Assembly: GCF_000178475.1 (NCBI RefSeq)
Contig: NZ_ADNY01000024.1
Location: forward strand, 1-16,593
Origin: Lactobacillus amylolyticus DSM 11664
GTDB taxonomy: Bacteria; Bacillota; Bacilli; Lactobacillales; Lactobacillaceae
Direction: 5' to 3'
Length of the DNA stretch: 16,593 bases
The position numbers and the translations under genes are program-made. Shown here one piece after another: positions 1-5,730 of this stretch (position 1 is its first letter; every line of letters begins with the position of its first letter). The notes beneath the pieces were generated by a model. It made no database searches. It was not told the DNA's origin and saw only the letters and a list, made by a program, of their open reading frames with translations.

Positions 1-19
1 TCAGAAGCGTGTATTTTTA

Positions 20-385
20 TTAGTTGTTACTACTGTTGATTTCCTTTAGTAAACCAATGAAAGATTTGCTGACATGTTCAGCCTGATTCTTTGGCAAATT
101 ACGCAATTCATTAGTAACTTTTTGGATAAAAGCAGGAGTGTTATCTTGGTTTTCATCCGCCTTTACCTTTTTAAAACGATAAGCATTATTAATAATATCA
201 GGTGTAGTAGTGTTCAATGCACATGCAATAGAATCTAACTTTTGAATACTGATATTTTGATTTTTTGTTCTTTCCAAACGAGAAATAAAGTTGACAGAGA
301 GACCACTTAACTCGGCTAAATCTTCTTGAGTCAATTTTTGATCGCGTCTACGACGTGAAATTTCATCCCCTAGATTAATACTCAT
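20..385 (-). CDS. XRE-family helix-turn-helix regulator
   Basis: A 121-residue protein with a Cro/CI-type helix-turn-helix at about residues 7-60 (EISRRRRDQKLTQEDLAELS, then SVNFISRLER). This fold usually binds operator DNA as a dimer. Residues 61-121 are charged and match no domain I recognise; they may mediate dimerisation or ligand sensing. The ATG is preceded by AAAGGG (398-403 on the plus strand), 12 nt away, which is slightly long. A perfect 19-bp palindrome lies 32 nt upstream and overlaps likely promoter elements, so autoregulation is plausible. The gene stands alone: its only close neighbour is the divergent broken VOC gene about 480 nt away. It could be a stand-alone regulator or the remnant of a mobile element or toxin-antitoxin module; no toxin gene is visible. 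The family call is firm, the targets are unknown. Confidence 0.85.
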   Translation of the reverse strand: MSINLGDEISRRRRDQKLTQEDLAELSGLSVNFISRLERTKNQNISIQKLDSIACALNTTTPDIINNAYRFKKVKADENQDNTPAFIQKVTNELRNLPKNQAEHVSKSFIGLLKEINSSNN

Positions 386-417
386 GAAGCACTCGACCCT
401 TTCAATTACTTATAAAA

Positions 418-436
418 CTATAGCTATTAGCTATAG
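418..436. promoter_or_regulatory. Perfect palindrome, candidate operator of the XRE regulator
   Basis: CTATAGCTATTAGCTATAG is a perfect inverted repeat of 9 bp arms around one T. It lies 32 nt upstream of the XRE start codon and includes a possible minus-strand -10 (TATAGT, complement of 417-422). A symmetric site of this size at the promoter of an HTH gene fits a dimeric repressor's own operator. This is an inference from position and symmetry only. Confidence 0.5.
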
Positions 437-798
437 ACTATAAAAACGTAATAAAATGAAATAGATTATTTTAATATTATTAAATTACACTATATTAACA
501 ATAAATACTTGAAAAATCCTTATAAAAACATCATCTCATTAAATTATGATAAAACAATAATTTGAATAAAATATGAATTCTTTAAGAATTTCAGCAAATA
601 AATTGATAAATCCCTAAAATATTATACAAAAAACAAGAAATTTATATAATATTTACTACAAGTAACATAGAAACATAATATTTATTGTTTTGTCAAGCAA
701 ACGCCGTTTATTGGTCATTAGTTAGTAAATAATTTTGAATTTAATGAAGTTTAATGTTAATTAATAGTGAAAAACGATAATAGAGTAATGGATAAGAG
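437..798. other. AT-rich intergenic stretch with no gene seen
   Basis: Very AT-rich DNA between the divergent XRE and VOC genes. I see no reading frame with a plausible ribosome binding site, no convincing terminator hairpin and no structured RNA. Short A/T runs and near-repeats of AATATT/TAATAT are present but do not form a clear array. Confidence 0.5.
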
Positions 799-827
799 TT
801 GAATAATCACTTCGTATAATATATATT
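799..827 (+). promoter_or_regulatory. Candidate promoter of the broken VOC gene
   Basis: A -35-like TTGAAT (799-804) is separated by 17 nt from TATATT (822-827). A consensus TATAAT also lies at 815-820 but has no good -35 at normal spacing. The ribosome binding site GGAGG is at 851-855, eight nt before the ATG at 864. The expression signals thus look intact although the gene is broken. Confidence 0.5.
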
Positions 828-863
828 ATGTAAAGTAAATTCTCAAAATTGGAGGTAGACTAA

Positions 864-1262
864 ATGAAGATACTAAATATGGATCATTTTGTTATCACAG
901 TAAATAATCTGGACAAAGCAAAAGATTCTATCATCGAATTATTGGATTAAAAATAGTAAATCAGCGAAGCAACCAAGATTTTGTGACGATGATGTGTGGT
1001 GGTCATTCACTTCTTCGCTTAAGAAAGTCAACTAATGAAGTAATGCAATTGTGGCGAAGCATCTATCGACTGGTAGTTTTGATTTTTGTTTAGAGAGCTC
1101 AAATAATGTTCAAGAGACTAGACTATAAAGAATTTTGAAACAAATAATATTCAAATAGAATTAGGTCCAGTTGTTAAGCATGGTTTTAAAGGAAAAATGA
1201 TGTCTGTATATGTTAGAGATCCAGATGGTAATCTTGTTGAAATTTCTACTTATCATAATTAA
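864..1262 (+). pseudogene. VOC/glyoxalase-family gene with three frameshifts
   Basis: Reading across three frames gives a typical VOC-superfamily (glyoxalase/dioxygenase fold) protein of about 133 residues. It starts MKILNMDHFVITVNNLDKAKD (metal-ligand His at residue 8), continues FYHRIIGLKIV, then KHLSTGSFDFCLES, and ends VYVRDPDGNLVEIS (usual Glu ligand near the C-terminus). The frame moves by one lost base near 926, again near 1041 and again near 1124; the three losses total 3, so the last part is back in the starting frame. The unshifted frame stops at 948-950 after 28 codons. Promoter and a strong GGAGG remain. Family members range from glyoxalase I to resistance enzymes and the substrate here cannot be told. 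Non-function is near certain unless these are sequencing errors. Confidence 0.85.
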
Positions 1263-1380
1263 TGCTGAGAGAGATTCTGAGACGTTTAAAATCCAAAATG
1301 ATCATTAGTTTGTTTTATTAAGTTCATCTATTTTAGTCCAAAAGTAAGAACAAAGTTTATGAGTTCAGTTTTTTGCTAAG

Positions 1381-1410
1381 CTATCATTAAAACTATAATT
1401 TTAATGATAG
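1381..1410. other. Candidate dif site (difSL-like) for XerS
   Basis: Perfect 12-bp arms, CTATCATTAAAA (1381-1392) and TTTTAATGATAG (1399-1410), flank a 6-bp centre CTATAA. The central AAAACTATAATTTT matches, from memory, the core of the streptococcal/lactococcal difSL site recognised by XerS. It lies 317 nt upstream of xerS, and in those relatives difSL also sits beside xerS. Two recombinase arms around a 6-bp centre is the expected architecture. No T-run follows, so a terminator is less likely. If correct, this is where chromosome dimers are resolved, near the terminus. Confidence 0.7.
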
Positions 1411-1596
1411 GTAGATCTCATACTCTCAATTAAATACGGTTTGATATTTATCTTATTACTGAATTATTTAGTGAATTTATTTAAAAAGAATTTCTATTTT
1501 TGTTTTGCTGAATCAATAATTAATTTGAATCAATATTTGCAGCAACAAATAAGCTTGATATATCAATGTTGTGCTGTCTTCTTTAATCTTTTATTG
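1411..1596. other. Intergenic DNA between dif-like site and terminator, no gene seen
   Basis: AT-rich and non-coding. It holds a short direct repeat of TGAATCAATA (twice, near 1509 and 1527) inside a weak inverted repeat TTGCTG...CAGCAA. I assign no function to it. Confidence 0.4.
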
Positions 1597-1631
1597 CTCC
1601 CCGCTCTTTATTTTGGCTAGGGGAGTTTTTC
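1597..1631 (+). terminator. Rho-independent terminator upstream of xerS
   Basis: CTCCCC (1597-1602) pairs with GGGGAG (1620-1625) around a 17-nt loop and is followed at once by TTTTTCT. It would stop transcripts arriving from the VOC side and so insulate the xerS promoter. The long loop makes it moderate rather than strong. Confidence 0.6.
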
Positions 1632-1653
1632 TATGACGTTAAAGAACATGTGT

Positions 1654-1682
1654 TTGCAAAAGTGCCTTAAAATTGCTATAAT
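1654..1682 (+). promoter_or_regulatory. xerS promoter
   Basis: TTGCAA (1654-1659), 17-nt spacer, then an extended -10 TGCTATAAT ending at 1682 (TATAAT at 1677-1682). It starts just after the terminator and about 45 nt before the xerS start codon. Confidence 0.7.
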
Positions 1683-1727
1683 TTAAGCAGTTGTATAATA
1701 AAAATCATAATTAGAGGTAGACATGGC

Positions 1728-2801
1728 ATGGAAACAAAAAAATATTTAGCCTTAATTCAAGTTGAATTAAATAAAATGCCAGATTATGTAAAGCAATATA
1801 ATCTAGGAACCAATCACTCTCTAGCTACGAGTTATCAATATTTAACTGAAATTAGACGTTTTTTTGAATGGCTAAGAAAAGAAGGAATTTCGAAGGCTGA
1901 TAACAATCGTCAAGTTTCCACTTCTACCCTCGCCCATTTAAGACGTAACGATATCATGCTATATATTGATTATTTACGCCATTCTAAGAATCAACAGGGA
2001 CACCTCAATTCGCCAACAACAGTTAATCGTTCAATTAATGCTTTACGTTCCCTATTCAAATTTTTGACAATTACGGCTGACAATAATCATGGCCAACCAT
2101 ATTTTGAACGTAATGTAATGCTCAAAATAGATTCTTTAAACAGCACAAAAACGCTTAATTATCGTGCTCATATTTTAGAATCTCATATGTATACTGGCAA
2201 TTTAAAATATGAATTTCTTGATTTTATTGCAAAAAATTATGAGCAACATTGTAATAAACAGGCTCTACCAGCTTTCAAAAAGAATAAGCAGCGAGATCTT
2301 GCGATTATTGCCCTAATTCTGGGAACGGGAATTCGTGTGTCTGAATGTGCTAATGTCAATTTAAAAGATCTTAATTTAAAAGATGCAGTTTTAGATGTAA
2401 CGCGTAAAGGCGGTCAGAGGGACAGTGTGCCGATTGCTGAATGGACGGTCAACTATCTGATTGAATATAAAAAGATCCGTCAGCAGCGGTATTTGGCCGA
2501 TAAAACACAAACTGCATTCTTTCTAACTCGTTGGCATGATCAAACACGTCGTATTACAAGCAATGCAATTGAAAAAATGATCAATAAATATTCGGCAGCA
2601 TTCGGTCACCCGCTTACTCCACATAAATTACGCCACACTTTAGCTTCAGAATTGTATGAAGTAACTAAGGATCAAGTTTTAGTAGCGCAACAATTGGGTC
2701 AAAAAAGTACTTCGGCAACGGATTTATATACGCATGTTAATCAAGAAAAGCAACGTGCAGCTCTTAATGAAATACCTGATCTTGATCAGCATAAGTACTA
2801 A
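1728..2801 (+). CDS. xerS: Tyrosine recombinase XerS
   Basis: A 357-residue tyrosine recombinase close in length and sequence to XerS (about 356 residues), the single recombinase that replaces XerC/XerD for dimer resolution in streptococci and lactococci. The N-terminal SAM-like DNA-binding domain spans about residues 1-130, and the catalytic domain follows from about 185. Visible catalytic residues are R203 (GTGIRVSE), K227 (TRKGGQRD), H299 and R302 (PHKLRHT) and the nucleophile Y334 (TDLYTH). The sixth conserved position, usually His or Trp (LGH), is Gln here (LGQ, residue 325). The shared block KNKQRDLAIIALILGTG strongly supports XerS over XerC/D. The start at 1728 follows AGAGG at 1713-1717; an earlier out-of-frame ATG at 1723 would give only 8 codons. 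It has its own promoter and a dif-like site just upstream. Confidence 0.9.
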   Translation: METKKYLALIQVELNKMPDYVKQYNLGTNHSLATSYQYLTEIRRFFEWLRKEGISKADNNRQVSTSTLAHLRRNDIMLYIDYLRHSKNQQGHLNSPTTVNRSINALRSLFKFLTITADNNHGQPYFERNVMLKIDSLNSTKTLNYRAHILESHMYTGNLKYEFLDFIAKNYEQHCNKQALPAFKKNKQRDLAIIALILGTGIRVSECANVNLKDLNLKDAVLDVTRKGGQRDSVPIAEWTVNYLIEYKKIRQQRYLADKTQTAFFLTRWHDQTRRITSNAIEKMINKYSAAFGHPLTPHKLRHTLASELYEVTKDQVLVAQQLGQKSTSATDLYTHVNQEKQRAALNEIPDLDQHKY

Positions 2802-2869
2802 AAACACGTACAAAAAATGTATTCTTATATATAATATCATTAATTAATCTAAAAAATCTGCTTTTATAT

Positions 2870-2898
2870 TAAACAATCTGACTTTTAAGTGCTAGAAT
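2870..2898 (+). promoter_or_regulatory. Candidate promoter of the adenosine deaminase gene
   Basis: TAAACA (2870-2875), 17-nt spacer, extended -10 TGCTAGAAT (TAGAAT at 2893-2898). The gene start is 55 nt downstream with ribosome binding site AAGGAG at 2942-2947. Confidence 0.55.
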
Positions 2899-2953
2899 AT
2901 TAACAATTTAATCTTCACTTGTTTGATAAATTAATTTGATTAAGGAGATATTT

Positions 2954-3971
2954 ATGGAAGATTTAATTGATCTGCACTTACATTTGGATGGTTCAGTACC
3001 TTTTAATACCGTTAAGAAATTAAGCAAACTGCATCATTTTCCGTTAATATCCGTTAATAAGTGATGATAAATTGCATCAGAAATTATCTGTTTCAGATAA
3101 TTGCCATAACTTAAATGAATATTTAGAAAAATTCGCCTTTCCATTAAAATTAATGCAAACAAAAACAGATTTAGAATTGATTGTTTATGAATTGTTGCGT
3201 GATTTGCGCAAACAAGGCTGTATCTATGTAGAAATGCGCTTTGCCCCACAATTACACACGCAAAAAGAATTGACGCAGGAGGAAGCTATTAGGGCCTGTG
3301 AGATTGGTTATAAAAACTTTCTTAATTGGCAAGCGGTTTTGCGTGATGGCAAACCAGCCTTGCATGCTAACTTTATTCTTTGCTGTATGCGGCTGCGTGG
3401 TAATGAAAAAGAAAACTTTGAAACTGTTGAGTTGGCTCATAAATTGATGCCGATTACTCATGTTGTTGGAATTGACCTAGCCGGCGCAGAAACCCCCGAA
3501 TTTGCTATTCACAAATATAGTAAACTTTTTGCCAAGGCAAAAGAACTTGGTGTTCCCTACACTATTCATGCAGGGGAAGCAATGGGGCCTAATTCCATTC
3601 GTGAAGCCCTGGCATTAGGAGCTAAAAGAATTGGACATGGAATTAGATGTATTGAAGATCAGAATCTAGTAAATAAATTGGCAAAGGATAAGATAACTCT
3701 TGAATGCTGTGCTACTTCCAATTTAAATACTAAAGTTTTTGATCGCCTGACTAAATATCCAGTTAGAGAATTGCTCCATGAAGGTGTTCATGTAACTTTG
3801 AATACTGATAATATGACAGTTTCTCATACTAATTTACCAACTGAGTATCGACGTCTTGAAGTAAAAACAGGTCTTTTAGCAAGTGAAGAAAAAGAAATGC
3901 TGAAGAATTCAATCCAAGCTTCATTTGCCAGTCCAAAAGAAAAACAACGTTTGACTGCTCTTTTAGGTTAA
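2954..3971 (+). pseudogene. add: Adenosine deaminase, frameshifted by a 10-bp duplication
   Basis: Adenosine deaminase converts adenosine to inosine in purine salvage. The ATG at 2954, with good AAGGAG, begins MEDLIDLHLHLDGSV, giving zinc ligands H8 and H10. This frame stops at 3062-3064 after 36 codons. The rest continues in the next frame with the family hallmarks IHAGEAMG (catalytic Glu), IGHGIR (zinc His) and LNTDNM (zinc Asp). The cause is visible: TCCGTTAATA occurs twice in tandem (3040-3049 and 3050-3059). Removing one copy rejoins the frames into HHFPLISDDKLHQ and gives an intact 335-residue protein. No other lesion is seen, so the break looks recent and could revert by slippage or recombination. 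The downstream part could start at 3072, but without the HxH motif and with no ribosome binding site it should be inactive. Confidence 0.93.
3040..3059 (+). repeat. 10-bp tandem duplication inside add
   Basis: TCCGTTAATA repeated exactly twice with no spacer. Neither edge extends further. It adds ten bases and so shifts the reading frame by one. Confidence 0.98.
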
Positions 3972-3973
3972 AT

Positions 3974-4019
3974 AAAAAAAGAAGAACAAGTAGTATCTTT
4001 TTACTACTAGTTCTTTTTT
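3974..4019. terminator. Bidirectional terminator between add and DegV gene
   Basis: AAGAACAAGTAGT (3982-3994) pairs with ACTACTAGTTCTT (4003-4015) with a single A-A mismatch. It has T residues to 4019 on the plus strand and an A-run (3974-3980), which is a T-run on the minus strand. It can serve both convergent genes. Confidence 0.85.
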
Positions 4020-4024
4020 GCTTT

Positions 4025-4903
4025 TTATTTAGTTAAATCGATTTTATCAATATCAATCATCCAAGCAATAGCGATTGATTTTTCACCTAAGTGAGTAGCA
4101 ATAACAGGACTGAATTCTGCAACATCAATAGGCAAACCAGGGAAATTTTCAGAAATAAAGTCTTTAATTCCTGCGGCCTGCTTGGCATCGTTAGAATGAA
4201 AGACAAACAAACGTAATTTATCTTTATAATCAAGCTTACTAGTTCGTTCTAACGCAATACTTTCAATCTTGCTGACTGCACGCTTCATAGAACGAATTTT
4301 ATCAAACGCAACGATTTTACCATCTTTAAAAGTTAACAGCGGCTTAATATGAAGCATTGTACCGATAAATGCACTCGCATTACTTAAACGACCACCACGA
4401 CTTAAATTTTTTAAATTATCTACGACAAACAATTCATCAATTGTTGCTCTAATTTCATCAAGATGCTTAATAATCTGTTCAGGTGTTAAGCCGTTTTTGA
4501 TCATCCTAGCAGCTGCAAGAACTAAGTATCCTTGCAAACGCACAGTTATCTTTGAATCATAAGGATATAAATGATATTCAGGATTATTGCGAGCGATGTT
4601 TTGCAATGTCTCATTATATCCAGAAATCCCGCCCGATAAAGTAATATCAATAATGGCCTCATAGCCTTCTGCATGGAGCTTATTGCAAAGTTCAATCATC
4701 TTACCCATGCTTGGCTGTGAAGTCTTAGGAAAAGCAGCACCTTGTCTTTGAGATTCAAATAGTTGCTCTGCAGTGATGTTAATGTCTTCCAAATATTCCT
4801 TGTCGCCAATAATAACAGGAATTGGCATTACGATCACATTATTTTATTTAACTTCTTCTTTAGTTAATACGCTGGTGCTATCGGTCACTAATGCAATCTT
4901 CAT
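4025..4903 (-). pseudogene. DegV-family fatty-acid-binding protein, nonsense codon near start
   Basis: DegV-family (FakB-like) proteins bind a fatty acid and present it to the kinase FakA. The natural start is the ATG at 4903, with AAAGGG just upstream, encoding MKIALVTDSTSVLTKEEVK. Codon 20 is TAA (4844-4846), after which the same frame continues NNVIVMPIPVIIGDKEY to the end: 292 codons in all, a normal family length. The second hallmark is present (TSQPS, about residues 61-65), as is NLSRGGRLSNASAFIG. A shorter product could start at GTG (4837) or the ATG at codon 26, but neither has a good ribosome binding site, and it would lack TDSTS, part of the lipid-binding core. The paralogue at the right end of the window is intact here. 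Read-through or suppression is possible but not indicated. Confidence 0.85.
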
Positions 4904-4916
4904 TATATAACCCTTT

Positions 4917-4938
4917 CATCTATAAGAATTTATAGATG
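4917..4938. promoter_or_regulatory. Hairpin/palindrome at the DegV transcription start
   Basis: CATCTATAA (4917-4925) and TTATAGATG (4930-4938) form a perfect 9-bp inverted repeat with loop GAAT. It lies between the -10 box (4940-4945) and the ribosome binding site (4911-4915), so it covers the expected start of transcription. It could be an operator, for instance for the neighbouring MarR protein, or an mRNA 5' stem-loop. Confidence 0.45.
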
Positions 4939-4939
4939 A

Positions 4940-4948
4940 ATTATAGCA
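4940..4948 (-). promoter_or_regulatory. Extended -10 promoter of the DegV gene
   Basis: On the minus strand the sequence reads TGCTATAAT, a consensus extended -10. The -35 at 17-nt spacing is poor (TCGAAC), which extended -10 promoters tolerate. It lies 37 nt upstream of the ATG at 4903, in the gap after the marR-like gene. Confidence 0.65.
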
Positions 4949-4972
4949 TAAATTGAGCTCAAGTTCGAATAC

Positions 4973-5389
4973 CTATCCCATTTCTGAGAAGTCGTCATAT
5001 CCCATGCTTAGATTTTTTAGTTCTTGAGTAAATTTAGTTAACTCATTTGTATCAATTTTTGAAAATAGATTTTTTTCGATCTCACTAAGTGCCTTTTTTA
5101 ATTCGGCAACTTTACTTAGCCCCACTTCACTTAGGCAAACTATTTTACTTGAATCTTTATCTGATCTGGTTATCTCAATATAATCTTGTGTTTTCTTTTG
5201 CTGAAGCTGTCTGCTTAAAGTAGACAAAGAAATTGAGAGACCTTTTGCCAATTTTCCCATCGGTAAAGGCTGATTATTATTTCCATCGAAAAATAGCAAT
5301 ATTCTTGTTTGTGAAATACTCAACTTGCATTTGTGATTTATTTCTTTTTTGACGTGCTCCGCGATGGAATTAAAAAATAAAACATCCAT
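4973..5389 (-). CDS. MarR-family transcriptional regulator
   Basis: A 138-residue protein with the winged-helix layout of MarR/SlyA proteins: an N-terminal helical dimerisation part (about 1-30), a recognition region LPMGKLAKGLSISLSTLSRQLQQ (about 42-64), a wing with basic and acidic residues (ITRSDKDSSKIVCLSEVG, about 73-90) and C-terminal helices. Such proteins are usually ligand-responsive repressors of nearby genes. The DegV gene starts 69 nt downstream on the same strand with its own promoter. Upstream is a 340-nt region with four copies of TGTGAAA on one strand or the other, including a perfect inverted repeat at a likely promoter, which suggests autoregulation. In lactic acid bacteria FabT, a MarR protein, controls fatty-acid genes; whether this relates to the DegV neighbour is speculation. 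Confidence 0.82.
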   Translation of the reverse strand: MDVLFFNSIAEHVKKEINHKCKLSISQTRILLFFDGNNNQPLPMGKLAKGLSISLSTLSRQLQQKKTQDYIEITRSDKDSSKIVCLSEVGLSKVAELKKALSEIEKNLFSKIDTNELTKFTQELKNLSMGYDDFSEMG

Positions 5390-5562
5390 ATACTACTCTT
5401 CTCCAAAGTTTGTGAGTAAATCCCAGAGATATGTAGTCAGAAACCAACACTAATGTTGTGAAACTTTATACTGACCCATCTAGGATATTTACTATGTGAA
5501 ACATAATATATTGGCTTTGACTTATGCATTAGCTAAAACTAATATTACTCTTTTATAACTAT

Positions 5563-5597
5563 AGTATACCATTTTTCACAAATAAGTCTTTGTGAAA
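5563..5597 (-). promoter_or_regulatory. Candidate promoter and operator of the MarR gene
   Basis: On the minus strand an extended -10, TGGTATACT (5571-5563), is directly preceded by a perfect 9-bp inverted repeat, TTTCACAAA (5574-5582) and TTTGTGAAA (5589-5597) with a 6-nt gap. The repeat occupies the -35 region, where a bound dimer would block polymerase. Assignment to this MarR protein is by position only. Confidence 0.5.
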
Positions 5598-5688
5598 TTC
5601 TAAAAATATTATTATATAACCAGAAGTACACTATTTTAAGATTAGCAAAATTACTAGAATCAAGTTACTTAAGCAATAAGAAAATAAT

Positions 5689-5697
5689 TGATATAAT
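5689..5697 (+). promoter_or_regulatory. rqcH promoter (extended -10)
   Basis: TGATATAAT (TATAAT at 5692-5697) with a weak -35 (TTAAGC, 5669-5674). The rqcH ATG is 33 nt downstream, after AGAGGTGA at 5717-5724. Confidence 0.65.
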
Positions 5698-5730
5698 AGA
5701 TAACGTGTTTATGTTTAGAGGTGATACCAG

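Larger units (their letters stand above)
5390..5730. other. Intergenic region between divergent marR-like gene and rqcH
   Basis: No gene seen. It carries TGTGAAAC at 5457-5464 and 5495-5502, the second inside a TATGT-GAA-ACATA inverted repeat (5493-5505). It also has the TTTCACAAA/TTTGTGAAA inverted repeat (5574-5597), a minus-strand extended -10 (TGGTATACT, complement of 5563-5571) and the rqcH promoter at the right edge. Confidence 0.6.

Noticed and set aside
1381..1410. Hairpin as a transcription terminator
   Set aside because: The arms are perfect but no T-run follows on either strand, and the core resembles difSL; a better terminator lies at 1597-1631.
1723..1749. Eight-codon leader peptide before xerS
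   Set aside because: It overlaps the xerS start out of frame, has no regulatory codon pattern, and shares the same ribosome binding site; probably chance.
2802..2830. Terminator directly after xerS
   Set aside because: Only a 4-bp TACA/TGTA pairing with no T-run was found.
3072..3971. A separate, functional 299-residue deaminase
   Set aside because: It lacks the HxH zinc motif and a ribosome binding site, and joins seamlessly to the upstream frame when one 10-bp copy is removed.
4025..4837. DegV gene starting at the GTG at 4837
   Set aside because: The upstream 19 codons encode the canonical family N-terminus with a good ribosome binding site; the GTG has none and would lose the TDSTS motif.
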